Positions 1-11,119 of a DNA stretch of 64,000 nucleotides are shown piece by piece. A model generated the notes under the pieces. It had not been told where the DNA came from. It ran no database searches and worked only from the letters and a program-made list of their open reading frames with translations. The stretch comes from Closterium sp. NIES-65 (taxonomy: Eukaryota > Streptophyta > Zygnematophyceae > Desmidiales > Closteriaceae). Within the stretch, counting starts at the first letter, position 1. The number at the start of each line of letters is the position of its first letter. The stretch spans positions 1,116,001-1,180,000 of the forward strand of contig CANXME010000309.1 in NCBI GenBank assembly GCA_948144175.1, given 5' to 3'. The position numbers and the translations under genes are program-made.

Positions 1-774
1 CAGTGGTCAGGGTGTAGAGGCTCAACCCAGGCCGACGCGAGAACGTGGCCAGGTGCCGGCCTGTGCGTGCGTCCGTGCAGTGGGTCACCCGCTGACTCGC
101 AGGAGTGAACTGGTGAACCCCCGCATCCTGCAGGTCTGCACCACTCACCAAGTTCGTTGAGAACGAGGGGAGGTACAGGCCAGACAGGGTGCCCGAGGGG
201 GCAGCCGGACACGGGAGGACAGTGGAAAAGTGAGAGAGGACAGGACCCCCAGAGGGGTCAGCCAGGGAGACTGCAACCGGCCGACCAAGCGGCGTGAGTG
301 TGGCCGGTCCCGAAAGAAGGAGCGAGAAGCCCCAGAGTCAAGTGTAAAGGTGAGGGAGGCCGAAGCCAACGCGGTACCTGAGAGCGCAGCCTCACCCGCA
401 CCTGAGGAAGCAGACTCACTAGCACCTAGAGCAGCAGCCGCACCTGTACCTGGAGCAGGAGACTCACTAGCACCCAGAGCAGCAGCAGCCTCACCAGTAG
501 CTAGAGCAGCAGGTCCTATACCCGGGTCAGGCGGTACGCACAGGTGACCGGCACGGTCAGCACTAGTAGGCAATGCATACATGGCAGTGAGAATAGCATC
601 ATAGTCAAGAGCAAATATATCTACCCTCTGCCTAAGCAACTCCACCCAGTCGGGGAGCTCAGCCTCGTCGCCAAACACGGTACGCCAGGCGTCGCTCAGA
701 CGGGCGAAGCAGCGGGACTGTGTATGACCAGGTGTCCCACAAGGCTGACCAGTCCGAGCACTAGTGAGAATCAC
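1..774 (-). pseudogene. Copia A gag C-terminus and protease remnant
   Basis: The minus-strand reading frame from 774 down to 145 carries a retroviral-type zinc knuckle end (CGTPGHTQSRC), the conserved downstream stretch beginning FARLSDAW, an Ala/Gly-rich spacer and the aspartic protease active site LDSGASRSFF. The frame is then lost. Bases 1-145 continue the protease/pre-integrase homology in another frame, with the equivalent of HLATFxRxPGSSLYTLTT at the very start of the window. Upstream, at about 771-1010, the motif LTPQQLREWYA occurs twice. In intact relatives it occurs once just before the zinc knuckle, so this part was duplicated. Not expected to make a working polyprotein. Confidence 0.75.
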
Positions 775-1149
775 GTAAGAGCAGCGAACAGAACTGAGAG
801 ACCCCTACTCTGAGCGTACCACTCACGAAGCTGCTGAGGCGTGAGAGACGCGCGGGGGGGTCGCGGGAGCTGCATCTGGCCGCCACCAGTAGTAGAAGCA
901 GCAGGAGTGGTAGCAGTAGTAGCGCCACCACCCCTACAGCCCCAACCAGCGTACCACTCACGCAGCTGCTGGGGCGTGAGGGACTCACGCAGACGTCGAT
1001 GGGGCTGCATCTGGCTTCACCAGTAGAGGCAGGAGCAGGAGTAGCAGCAGTAAGGCAGGCAGCCAGGCAAGCCAAAAGGGAGGCAGGCAGGCAAGCAGGC
1101 GACGCGCAGCGTGCTAGCAGGGCAGGGGCTCACTAGTGGTGGGTAGAGT

Positions 1150-1486
1150 AGGCTCGGCGACTCAGCGGCTCGGCGGCACGGCGGCTCTGCGGCTCAGGCG
1201 ACTCGGGCGGCTCGGCGGCAGGGCGGCTCGGCAGCAACTGCAGCTCGGCAGCTCGGCGACCCGGCGGCGCGGCTGTAGGGCGGCTCGGCTGCTGGGAGGC
1301 TCGGGTGTAGAGCGGCTCGGCTGCAAGGCGGCTCGGCTACTGGGAGGCTCGGGTGTAGAGCAGCTCGGCGGCGAGGCGGCTCGGATGCAGGGCGGCTCGA
1401 GACGAAGGAGGAGGAGAAGCAGGGGAGACCACACACCTGCCACCGCAAGCGGCCCCCTCAGGTCGCCTCGACAGGCGACGGGAAAA

Positions 1487-1551
<65 letters not shown>

Positions 1552-2180
1552 GGCGGCTCGGTCGGCTCGGGCGGCTCAGGCGGCTCGGGTAGCTCGGGCA
1601 GTCAGCGGCACAGGCGGCTCGGGCGGCTCGGCTCCTCAGCTGCGCAGACGGCTCGGGCGGCTCAGGCTGCACGGCGGCTAACGGGCAGCGTGGGGGGCTG
1701 GGACGGCGGCGTGCAGCAGGGACGGGCGGCGCACGGGCGGTGTGAGGCCGGGACGGGTGAGGGGCCAGGACGGGCGGCGTCCTGGCGCCGAGGGGCCGAG
1801 ACAGGAGAGCGCGGCCGGGGCGGGCGGCACAGGGCGGCTTGGGGCCGGGTCGAGCGGCGCGCGGGCGGTGAGGGGCCGGGACGGGCGCGCGCGGGCGGCT
1901 AGGGGCCGGGACGGGCGCGCGCGGGTGGCTAGGGGCCGGGACGGGCGCGCGCGGGTGGCTAGGGGCCGGGACGGGCGGCGCGCGGGCGGCTAGGGGCCTG
2001 AACAGGCGGCGCGCGAGCGGCTAGGGGCCGTGACGGGCGGCGCGCGGGCGGCTAAGGGCCGGGACGGGCGGCGCACGGGCGGCTAGGGGCCTGAACGGAC
2101 GTGCGCGGGCGGCTAGGGGGCCGCAGGGCAGGCCGAAAGAGTGAGAGCGAGGGCCCGGAGCGCGCTCCGGGCAGAAAGAA
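1150..2180. repeat. GC-rich tandem-repeat leader of Copia A
   Basis: Degenerate tandem repeats fill the stretch between the primer-binding site and gag. Two families are seen: GGCGGCTCGG-like units (about 1160-1680) and units built on AGGGGCCGGGACGGGCG (about 1740-2110). Open frames here are by-products of the low stop-codon density of GC-rich repeats and are not annotated as genes. Confidence 0.8.
1487..1550. repeat. Poly-G run of 64 bases
   Basis: Sixty-four consecutive G residues inside the Copia A leader. The length is probably imprecise, because homopolymers this long are error-prone in any sequencing method. If real it could form G-quadruplexes. Confidence 0.9.
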
Positions 2181-2238
2181 AAGTTTAAAAGTGGTGGGCC
2201 CTAAGCACAGTTCCCACGGGGGAACCTGCTCGATACCA

Positions 2239-2374
2239 TGTGGAAAATAGAACGAGAATGAATGAACTATGAGTGAAGTGAGTACTAATAGCAAAACCCT
2301 AATTGGGTTGTACCCCCTATGGGATACCCCACTGTAGCCTACACAACAGCATAAGCTACATATATGTTGTGACA
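2239..2374 (-). repeat. LTR of Copia A (5' LTR)
   Basis: A 136-bp LTR read on the minus strand as TGTCACAACATATATG...TTTTCCACA. It shares with the LTRs of B and G the block GTATCCCATAGGGGGTACAA and the string CAATTAGGGTTTTGC, and is followed on the minus strand directly by the primer-binding site. Ends are TG...CA. Confidence 0.85.
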
Positions 2375-2524
2375 GCATCTCCACTCCCCAGGAAATCAAC
2401 TTTTGATTTTTCACTCGAAGGGACTCACGCACCTTAGCCTCTAGGAGCCGATGTCCTCGCGTTCTCACGTAAACACGTGCAGCCACGACTGCGCCTAGAC
2501 TAAGCCGAGCCGACGTCCCTCGTA

Positions 2525-3020
2525 ATGGCTGAGCATATGCATGTCGCGACTCTCACGCAAGAGCACTTGAACGAACTGCTGCGGCAAATCCGTGAAAGCT
2601 CTGAAGAAATTGCGGCGCTGACGCCCGAACGCACGTCCCTGCAAAATGACCGCGCACGAGCACAATCCCAAGTACCTGGCACTCCGATTCAGCCCGCACC
2701 ACAGACATCGCAACACGGAAGTATGGGGCAACCCGCGAGCGCCGCAAGTGATGGTGTCATCCGCCATGACGGAGACGACGACCACGGCACGACACAACCC
2801 GACACGACGATACGGCCAGGAATCAGCCTCGAGTCACCATTTCGGTGCCAGCCGGCGAATCAACATTACCGTCGCCGATGCCGCTGAAGCCGCAGCGTCC
2901 GCCATGTTTTGACCCAAGTCAGCGGGGTGGTCCTACCGTTCAGGCGTGGCTCTTCACGTTGAACGTTTTCTTCGACGCGAACTACGTCTCGGAGGATACG
3001 GCGAAGATTCGATACGCCGT
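2525..3020 (+). pseudogene. Chromovirus C gag, N-terminal part
   Basis: The protein begins MAEHMHVATLTQEHLNELL at 2525 and has a short predicted coiled coil (heptad-like Leu/Ile over the first 40 residues), as does the gag of sister element E (MAEFTLATLTQEQLDRLV). The frame is lost near 2840, but the homologous protein continues in another frame through PPCFDPSQRGG and KIRYAV, where it is cut at 3020 by Copia B. The 2380-2524 stretch upstream is untranslated leader. Confidence 0.75.
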
Positions 3021-3157
3021 TGAGAAGAAGTGAACGAGAGAAAAGTGAATGAACTATGTACGAAGTGAGTACAAATAGGAAACCCTAGTTGGGTTGTACC
3101 CCCTATGGGATACCCCACTATAGCCTACACAAATAAGTAAGCTATGATATTCTGACA
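3021..3157 (-). repeat. Copia B 3' LTR
   Basis: 137-bp LTR with TG...CA ends (minus strand TGTCAGAATATCATAGC...CTTCTTCTCA), immediately adjoining TSD GCCGT at 3016-3020. The polypurine tract TATGGGGGTG lies just inside it. Confidence 0.95.
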
Positions 3158-3348
3158 CACCCCCATAGGCAAAGTGGGGGAGAACAAGGGGTCACAAGAC
3201 CAGTCAAGCAAAGCAAAGCAAAGCTCAGGGTGGATCACAAAGTCACCACACATTCCGAGCACAAGTTCAAGGGCCACAAGGCCAGTTGACATGCAAGATC
3301 ATATATAGAGATATACAAGAGTATATATAGGTCAAGGTACAAGCAAGG
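3158..3348 (-). other. Conserved 3' untranslated block of Copia elements
   Basis: Between the RNase H stop and the 3' LTR. It contains the polypurine tract, a triple AGCAAAGCAAAGCAAAGC-like repeat, a CCACAAGGCCAGTT hairpin-like stretch and an AT-rich TATATATAGAG tract. The same block is found in G (45691-45887) and F (49953-50161), so it is maintained although it is not coding. Confidence 0.7.
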
Positions 3349-6300
3349 TCAAGAAGTCAGCAAGTGAGGCAAGACAGGCACAAGACCCAGCTGCGTGCAG
3401 CAACGCTGATGATCACAAGGCGCAAGTGCCTTGGTGAAGACATCAGTAGTGTTGGCCTCAGAGGCCACGTACGCAAGTCGCAACAGTCCACGCTGCTGTA
3501 GCTCACGAGCAAGAAAGTAGCGGAGAGCAATGTGCTTTGTCCTGTGCTCCAGTCGCTGCTCTCGACACAAGGCCAGCATGGCCTTGTTGTCTACGTACAG
3601 GACTGGAGGAGAACGAGGCGGCTCTCCAAGGTCGGTCAGCAGGTAGGTGAGCCAGCGAAGCTCCTGAGCAGCCATAGCCCCGGCGTAGATCTCAGCCTCA
3701 CAACTGGAGCCGAGAACAGAAGACGAGCGGGTAGCTTGCTACGAAACAGAGCCGGAACCAAGGCTGAAGGTGTAACCCTGTGACGACCGCTGCGTAGCCT
3801 GGTCGTCAGCCCAAGAAGCGTCCGCGTGTCCAGTGAGGACCACTGGACTGCGCCCTCCAAGCACTAGCCCCATGCCCGACGTACTGCACAAGTAGCGCAA
3901 CACCCTCTTCGCTGCAGCCATGTGCTTTGGTCGGTGTCTCCCAGGAGCAACATAGCGTGCAAGAATGCTCAGAGGGTATGCAAGGTCAGGTCGTGTGCAG
4001 GTCATCAGGTACATGAGGCAGCCAACAAGCTCTGCATACGGACCACTCGACTCTACGGACTCATCCGAAGGCAGAGCTGAGAGCGAGTGGCGAGTAGGCA
4101 GAGGAGTGGCCTGAGGCGAGGAGTACGTGAAGCCGAAGCGCTGAAGGACCTGCTGCACCATGTGTGACTGAGTCAGGGTAATGGTGCGGCGTGCTCTGTC
4201 CCGGGTGATCTGCAAGCCAAGGTAGCTGCGCAGTTCACCCAAGTGAGTGCACGTGTGTCTCTTCTGCAGCTTGGACTTCACGTAGGCAAGTCCAGCAGTG
4301 TCAGCTGTGGCAAAGACCAAGTCGTCGACGTACACGAGGATGTAGAACGGCGGCAGAGAGGTGTCGGTGCGCAGAAACAGCGACGGGTCGGCTGTAGAAG
4401 GAGCAAACCCAAGTGCCGCCAGCGTATTCCTCAGTGTGTCGTGCCACTCATGTGGCGCCTGGCGGAGACCGTAGACTGGACGCCGGAGACTCCACTGGGT
4501 ACCAGGAGGGAAAGACCCAGTGAAGCCAGGTGGGCGACGCAGCCAGATCTCCTCGTGCAGGCTACCCTGCAAGAAAGCAGTGCTGAAGTCGAGGGAGTGC
4601 AGCTCGTAGTCACGGTGAGCAGCAACGTGCAGCAGTACCCGAAGAGTGGTCATCTTCGGGTGGGGGAGAAGGTCTGAAAGTAGTCAACTCCCTGCCGCTG
4701 ACTGAAGCCACGAGCCACGTAACGCGCCTTGAAGACAGGCGGAGAACCCGGCGGCCGCTTCACCCTGAAAATCCACATGCCACTGACTATGTTCGCCCCA
4801 GGAGGGGGAACAGCGTCAACGTAGGTGCCTGTGGACTTCCAGGAAGCCATCTCTGCATCCATAGCTGCCTGCCACTGAGAGGAGTAGGGACCCTCTATCG
4901 CCTCCGCGTAAGAGCGCGGAGTCGAGATGTCTAGTGCATCCGGGTCTCCCTTAGGGGCGAGCAGTACAGACGCGAGATGAGGTAAAGCGGCGGCCAGACA
5001 CTGGAACTCCTCCTGCCTGTCCTCAAGGACGTCCGTGCCAAGGGCACACTCAACCCCGACGGACGGAGGACAGGCAGACTCAGACTCAGCGACAAGACTA
5101 GCAGCGTACTCTAGACGACAGCGCGTAGCAAAGTCGACGAGCTCAGTGACAAGGGCAGACGCAGCAGAAGACTCGAAAGAAGGGTCAGTGACAGCAGTAG
5201 CAAGGAGACGCGTGACAGTGGGACTGGCAGCACGAAGAGAGTCCGACTCCGGGTCGGCAAGAGCAGGAAGAGAGGAAGAAGGAGGAGAAGGCAAAGGGGC
5301 ACGCAGAGGAGCAGTGGACGGACGCAGAGACATCCGGTGCGTGCCAGGGACAGGAGGAGGACGCTGACGCGAACCGCGACCACTAGTGCGTGCAGGACGA
5401 ACAGGCGACGCAGGACGAGACGCAGGCTCACGACGCTCAGTAAGACCTCCAGTCGGACCAGCGTAGGGAGAAGGAGCAGGCAAAGGGGAGGCAGGCTGTA
5501 GCTGTGACTGGGACTGGACAGGCTGTGGACCCTCTAAGGGAGGAGGAGGAGGACCAGGAGAAGGTGTAAGACCAAGAACCTGCTGCAGGAGCGGAACGAA
5601 GTACGGTCGGGGCCGCGTGGCGACGCCAGAAACAGCAGGGACAGCACCAGCACCCCCAGCAGGAGTACCTGCTCCAGCAGCACCTCCAGCAGTACCTCCA
5701 GCAGCACCAAAACCCCCAGCAGCACCAGGAGCACTGCCAGCCAGACCGCCAGCAGTAGTCTCAGCGCCAACACCCTCAGCAGTACCAGCTCCAGGAGAAC
5801 CCTCAGGCCCAGCAGCTCCAGCACCCACAGCACGAGCACCTCCGGGACGCGTGGCAGCAGCACCCTCTGCAGCCGAAGAACCTCCAGCACCAGCAGCACG
5901 CCTCCAGTGCCGGGCAAACCACTCACGCAGCTCCTGTGGGGAGAGTGGCTCTCGACGAGACGAAGCACCTCCAGGCGGAGAACCTCCAGACGAAGAACCT
6001 CTAGGCTCAGCACCCTCAGGCAAAGAACCTCCAGGCGGAGCACCCCAAGTCTCAACACCCCTAGGCTCAGCACCCCCAGACTCAGTACTCCCAGGCTCAG
6101 CACCCCCAGGCTCAGCACCCCCAGGCTCAGCACCCCCAGGCTCAGCACCTCCAGACTCCGCACCCCCAGGCTCAGCACCCCCAGGCGTAGCACCTCCAGT
6201 CCCAGCACCCCCAGGCTCAGCTCCCGCAACAGCACCAAAGTCACCAGTGACCTTGACAGGCTCGACCGCCTCTACCTGGGACAAACCTGAAGGGGCAGGA

Positions 6301-9293
6301 CCCTGAGGGGGTAGGGGGTCTACCGGGGGGGGACCTGGTACCAAGAAGAGCGGGGGCGGGGGGAGGGACGGAGTGCGGTAGGGGAAGAGGCGGTAGTAGG
6401 GTACCGACTCGTCGAACGTGACGTCCTGGGAGGACAGAACACGTCGAGAGGTGGGGTGGTAGAACTGCCACCCAGGGGCGTCGGGGGGGAACCCCAGGAA
6501 GACGCAGGGAGCAGCGCGAGGGGACAGCTTGTCCGCAGACAAGTCGCGGACAAACGCCCGAGATCCCCAGACCCGGAACGTCGACGCATCGCCAACCTTC
6601 CCCGTCCACAGCAGGGCTGGGGAGGTCTCCGGCCTCGAGACCCTGGGGTGGAGGTTGATCTGATGCGTCGCGTACCTGACCGCAAACGGCCACAGAAAAT
6701 GGGGGGCAGCCGCATGCATCATAGACGTACGGGCGACGTCCATGACCATGCCAATGCGGCGCTCTGCAATCCCATTTTGCTGCGGTGAGTCCGGAAGCGT
6801 GAAGGTCTGGCGGATGCCTTGCGCACGACAGAAGGCACGGAGAAGGCCAGAGGAGAACTCTCCGCCTCTGTCCGAGTGCAGACGCAACACAGGAAAGTCC
6901 GAGCCAAAGCTCTGCCTGAGCTGGAGACGAGCTGCGCGGATCCAGTCGATCAGCACCTCAGTGACATCACCCTTGCTGCGCAAGGGGAAGACTGTGGTGT
7001 AACGCGAGTAGTCGTCAACCACCAACAGGAAGTAGCGCTCGTGACCGAGTCCACGGACGCGGGCAGGGCCCCACACGTCCATGTGAAGCGTCTGCAACGG
7101 AGCCTCTGTCGGAGGAAACTGGGAGGAGTGAGGGGCAGCACGCTGGCGCCCCTCGACACAGGGGACACAGGCAGGGCCAGGGCCCTGAGGAAGGGGAGGG
7201 AGGGACCGGGGGAGACCAAACACAAGAAGACGGGAGGCCATGCCTCTGAGCCGAAGCAGAGAGGGGTGGCCAAGGCGGTGGTGCCAGAGGAGAGTCTCGT
7301 GAGACAGACGGCGACACGAACAGGGGGCAGACTCAGGACCAGACCTGGACGCTGCAGCAAACACCTGACCAGACGAAGGGACTCTACCAGACTCAGCACC
7401 GGGAGGAGAAGCAGTGGTCAGTGTGTACAGGCTCGACCCTGGCTGACGTCTAAACGTAGCCAGATGGCGACCTGTGCTAGCCTCTGTGCAGTGTGTCACC
7501 CGCTGACGAGCAGGAGTGAACTGGTGGACACCCCCATCCTGTAGGTCAGCACCACTCACCAGGTTCGTAGAGAACGAGGGGAGGTAGAGACCAGTCAGGG
7601 TGCCAGAGGGAGCCGCCGGACACGGGAGGACTGTGGAGAAACGAGACAGGACAGGACCCCCAGAGGGGTCAGCCAGGGACACCGCAACCGGCCGACTAAG
7701 CGGCGTGAGAGTGGTGCGGTCCCGAAAGAAGGAGCGAGACGCTCCAGAGTCAAGGGTGAAGGTGTGAGAGGCCGAAGCCGAAATAGTACCTGAGAGTGCA
7801 GACTCACTAGTACCTGAGAGCACAAACACACTAGCACCTAGAGCAGCAGCCTCACTGGCACCTGACGCAGCAGTACCAATGCCCGGGTCGGGCGGGAAAC
7901 ACCGGTAACAGTCACCCTCATCACTAACAGTCACAGCATACATGGCAGCAAGGATAGCATCAAAGTCAAGATCAAAGATAGCTACACCAGCCCTAGACAG
8001 CTCGCCTCAGCGGGGGATCTCAGAGGCCTCCGGAAACTGCTGGCGCCAAGCGTCGGTCAAGCGGGCAAAGCAGCGGCGGGCGGTGTGGGTGCCCCCACAC
8101 TGCTCACCCGCGCGGTCGCCGGTGCGAAGGACGAAGGTGCAGGGACCGAACGCCCCACCACGCTGACGCTGCGAGTACCACTCACGGAGCTGCTGAGGGG
8201 TGGGGACGTCGCGAGAGCGCTGCTGCTGCTGGCGCTGACCACCCCCAGTGCTGCTCCACTGGGACGAGCCACTCCGACCACCTCCACCACCGCCACCCCC
8301 GCCTCCGCCGCCACCGTCGCCACCGCCACCCTCGCCCCCGCCGCTCCCACCGCCACCTCCGCCACCACCTCCGCCGCCGCCGCCGCCGCCTCCACTGCCG
8401 CCACCAGTACCTCCACTCCCGCCACCACCTCCACCGCCACCCCCACTCCCCCCGCCGCCCCCACCTCCTCCGCCACCGCCCCCGCTAGCTCCACCCGCTC
8501 TCTTGCCCCCCTTGCCCCTGCTAGAGCGGCGCCTACCGCTGGGGGCAGACGCCGCACCGACCGACTCCAAACCAACGAGGTCGGCCAAAGCAGCAGAGGC
8601 GACAGAGGGTAACAGGGGGGAGGGAGAACACCCCTCAAAGATGGGGGTGCGAGGGTCACCACGAGAGGCCCCTAGAGCGACTATACTCTTCTGAGCCGCT
8701 AGCAGGGACTTCTCAAGGAGGTCGACAGTGAGGGTGGTGGGACAGACAGAGAGAAATTGGTCCCTAACGGCACGAAGGGACTCAGGGAGACGTGTGACTA
8801 GAAAGTAGAGAGTGATGTACATGGGAGGAGGGTTTGCGGCGCGGAAGTCAGCAGGAAGCACAGCGCGGTAGCGAGTGTCACTAGCGCGGAGGTGGGTAAA
8901 GAGGTCAGCGACTGTGGGAAAGGCAGCGAGGTCAAGGAAGAGGTACGGTAGCATGAGGCGGCTCAGCGTAGCGGAGGAAGGGGAGGAGTAGCGCGCAACT
9001 ACAGCGTCGTTCAAGGCCTGAGCGGTCTTGCACTGGCTAAAGTGCGCACGCTCGGAGGAAGGGAGGTGGCGACGCACAGCAAGACGTGCAGCAGCATCGC
9101 GTGTGGCCTACTTGGAGCGAACAGTGGGGTCAGCATCAGCAGGAGGGGCAGGGACAGCGCCAGAGACAAAGTCAAAGAGAGAAACCTCATCTATCGCATC
9201 GCACAGTAAGTACAGCTGCAGGTCCTCGACCCAGACTGCAAAGTCAATGGCGCGACCCTCAGCATCAAAAGCCAGGACACTGGGGGTGGCCAT
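3349..9293 (-). pseudogene. Copia B gag-pol polyprotein, broken
   Basis: Read right to left, gag starts with the ATG ending at 9293 (MATPSVLAFDAEGRA). It is followed by a Gly-rich spacer, a degenerate zinc knuckle (CGGTHTARRC), protease (LDSGASRSFF), pre-integrase HH-CC, integrase (LHSDRGGEF, QQNGIAERR), a GGAEP-repeat linker, reverse transcriptase (YVDDLVFA) and RNase H (ADASWADD, YVDNKAML). Four lesions are seen against element G: TGG to TAG at 9108-9110 (after TVRSK), a TGA after EIPR at about 8004-8006, a one-base deletion in a C run at about 4656 (FSPT-PKMTT), and TGG to TAG at 3736-3738 (GSVS-W). The longest intact piece, 4650-7943, spans protease to early reverse transcriptase. Confidence 0.9.
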
Positions 9294-9399
9294 TATAGCA
9301 GCTGACAGTCTCACCGAGGAGGAAGAGTCGGGTAGCTCAGTAGTACAGCAACACGGCAGCACAGCGGCTGCGCCGGTCCAGGAGCAGCAGCAGCCCCAC

Positions 9400-10200
9400 A
9401 GGAGCAGGAGCTCGGCACTGCAGGTTGCTCGGGCGGCTCGGGCGGCTCGGGCGGTTCGGGCGGCTCGGGCGGCTCGGACGGCTCGGGCGGCTCGGGCAGC
9501 TCGGGTGGCTCGGGCGGCTCGGGCGGCGCGGGCGTCTCGCAGGCGGCGCACGGGTGACTGCACGAGCGGCCGGGGCGGGTCACGGGCGGCGCGCGGGCGG
9601 CTCACGGGCGGCTGAGGCGGCTCACGGGCGGCTGCACGGGCGGCTGGGGCGGCTCGCGGGCTGCTCGCGGGCGGCTCGCGGGCTGTGCACGGGCGGCGCG
9701 GGCGGCGCATGGGCGGGTGGGTGGCACGCGGACGGGCGGCGCACGGGCGGGCGGCGCACGGGCGGGCGGCTCACGGATGGGCGGCGCACGGGCGGCGCCA
9801 GCGGCTCACGGGCGGGCTGGTGGCGCACGGGCGGGCGGCTCACGGGCGGCGCCGGCTCACGGTCGGGCGGCGCGCGGGTGGGCGGCTCACGGGCGGCGGT
9901 TCACGGGCGGCGGCGCACGGGCGGCGTCTGACGGGCGGCGCTCACGGGCGGCGGCTCACGGGCAGGCCGCGGGCGGCTCACGGGAAGGCCGCGGGCGGCT
10001 CACGGGCGCTAGGGCAGGCCGCGGGCGGCGGCTCACGGGCAGGCCGCGGGCGGCTCACGGGCGCTAGGGCAGGCGCCGGGCGCTAGGGCGCTAGGGCTGG
10101 CGCTTGGGCGGGCGCTAGGGCGGGCGCTAGGGCGGGCGCTAGGGCGCTAGGGCGGGCGCAAGGGTGGGCGCTAGGGCGCTAGGGCGCTAGGGCAGAAAAA
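9400..10200. repeat. GC-rich tandem-repeat leader of Copia B
   Basis: Non-coding leader between primer-binding site and gag. Proximal to gag it is GGCGGCTCGG-like. Further out it becomes GGCGCACGGGCGG-like units and finally GCTAGGGCGGGC-like units (10075-10190). Many overlapping open frames arise from the repeats, but none shows conserved protein. Confidence 0.8.
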
Positions 10201-10261
10201 AAAGTTCTCCGAAGTGGTGGGCCCTAAGCAAAGTTCCCACTGGGGAACCTGCTCGATACCA

Positions 10262-10398
10262 TGAGAAGAAGTGAACGAGAGAAAAGTGAGTGAACTATGA
10301 ACGAAGTGAGTACAAATAGGAAACCCTAGTTGGGTTGTACCCCCTATGGGATACCCCACTATAGCCTACACAAATAAGTAAGCTATGATATTCAGACA
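10262..10398 (-). repeat. Copia B 5' LTR
   Basis: 137-bp LTR, nearly identical to 3021-3157. It is followed by TSD GCCGT at 10399-10403 and preceded on the plus strand by the complement of the primer-binding site. Confidence 0.95.
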
Positions 10399-10403
10399 GC
10401 CGT

Positions 10404-11090
10404 GTCATTGCTGCGAGGATCCGCCATGGACTGGTGGCGTGTCATCGTCACGAAGCCGGTGGACTACGCGACTCTACCGACACAGGAAGGACAAACCGGA
10501 CCCTGGGCGCCGTCGTATTTCGTGGAGGTGCCCCAGTATCGCACGTGGGACGCGTGGTGCGCAGGTCTGCGCGCTCGGTTTGAGCTAATTGCGGCTTCGA
10601 TCGTGGCGCGACTGAGGCTCCACACTTGGCGCCAACTCGGTTCCGTCCAAGACTACACGAGCGGGTTTCTGGCGCTATGCGAGCATGTGGGATACATGCA
10701 TGAGAGCGAGCGCATCGACCGCTACATCGGCGACCTGAAGCAGGACATCGCTCAGGAAATCCAGCTTCGCGGCGTCACTGATTTTTAGGAGATTCTCGCC
10801 ATGGCGGAGAAACTCGATTTCTTCCGCCGACCGAGACCGGAGTCCTACGGAAGCAGCAATTGGGGACATCGGCCTTATGGGACAAATGAGGGCGCTACGA
10901 TACGTGCCGTTGCCGCAAATGCCACTGCCGCACCGTTCAAAGGGCGCTGCTTTGCGTGCAACTAGCCGGGACACCGCAAGAGCGAATGCCCGGAAAACGC
11001 TAAGGGAAAGGGGGAAGTTGAGCAGCAGAAACAGACCAAGCAGCAGGGAAACGCTGGGAGGCAGTAGCAGATGGGCCCTCTACTGACAGG
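10404..11090 (+). pseudogene. Chromovirus C gag, C-terminal part with zinc knuckle
   Basis: The continuation of C gag after Copia B reads SLLRGSAMDWWRVIVTKP and runs to GVTDF, a helical capsid-like region (10402-10788). It then goes on in another frame to a CX2CX4HX4C zinc knuckle (CFACN-PGHRKSEC, about 10950-10990) that contains an in-frame TAG. Sister element E has the same knuckle with an Arg codon at that place. Confidence 0.8.
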
Positions 11091-11119
11091 TCACGCCGCT
11101 CGCCCGACCCAACCGACCC

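Larger units (their letters stand above)
1..2374 (-). mobile_element. Copia LTR retrotransposon A, 5' part only
   Basis: This is the 5' end of a minus-strand Copia element whose 3' half lies beyond the left edge of the window. It has one LTR (2239-2374), a primer-binding site immediately inside it (TGGTATCGAGCAGG on the minus strand, like the initiator-tRNA-Met sites of plant Copia elements), a GC-rich repetitive leader (about 1150-2180) and a gag/protease remnant (1-774). Compared with elements B and G the conserved gag core (starting MATP..VLxFDAEGRA) is not visible between leader and zinc knuckle, so the copy seems internally deleted. It lies directly next to chromovirus C, and the five bases after its LTR (2375-2379, GCATC) should be its target-site duplication. 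The partner copy is outside the window. Confidence 0.85.
3021..10398 (-). mobile_element. Copia LTR retrotransposon B, complete but inactive
   Basis: Complete minus-strand Ty1/copia element of 7378 bp with two 137-bp LTRs differing at about 3 positions (about 2%). It is flanked by a 5-bp target duplication GCCGT at 3016-3020 and 10399-10403. Going inward from the right LTR there are the primer-binding site (minus-strand TGGTATCGAGCAGG, 10242-10261), a repetitive GC-rich leader, gag-pol, a conserved 3' untranslated block (3160-3348) and the polypurine tract next to the left LTR. It sits in the gag gene of chromovirus C. Deleting it restores KIRYAV-SLLRG, the order found in sister element E. 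Confidence 0.95.

Noticed and set aside
5534..6306. Antisense Pro/Ala-rich open frames over the Copia B linker
   Set aside because: They are shadows of the GGAEP-repeat coding strand of the polyprotein.
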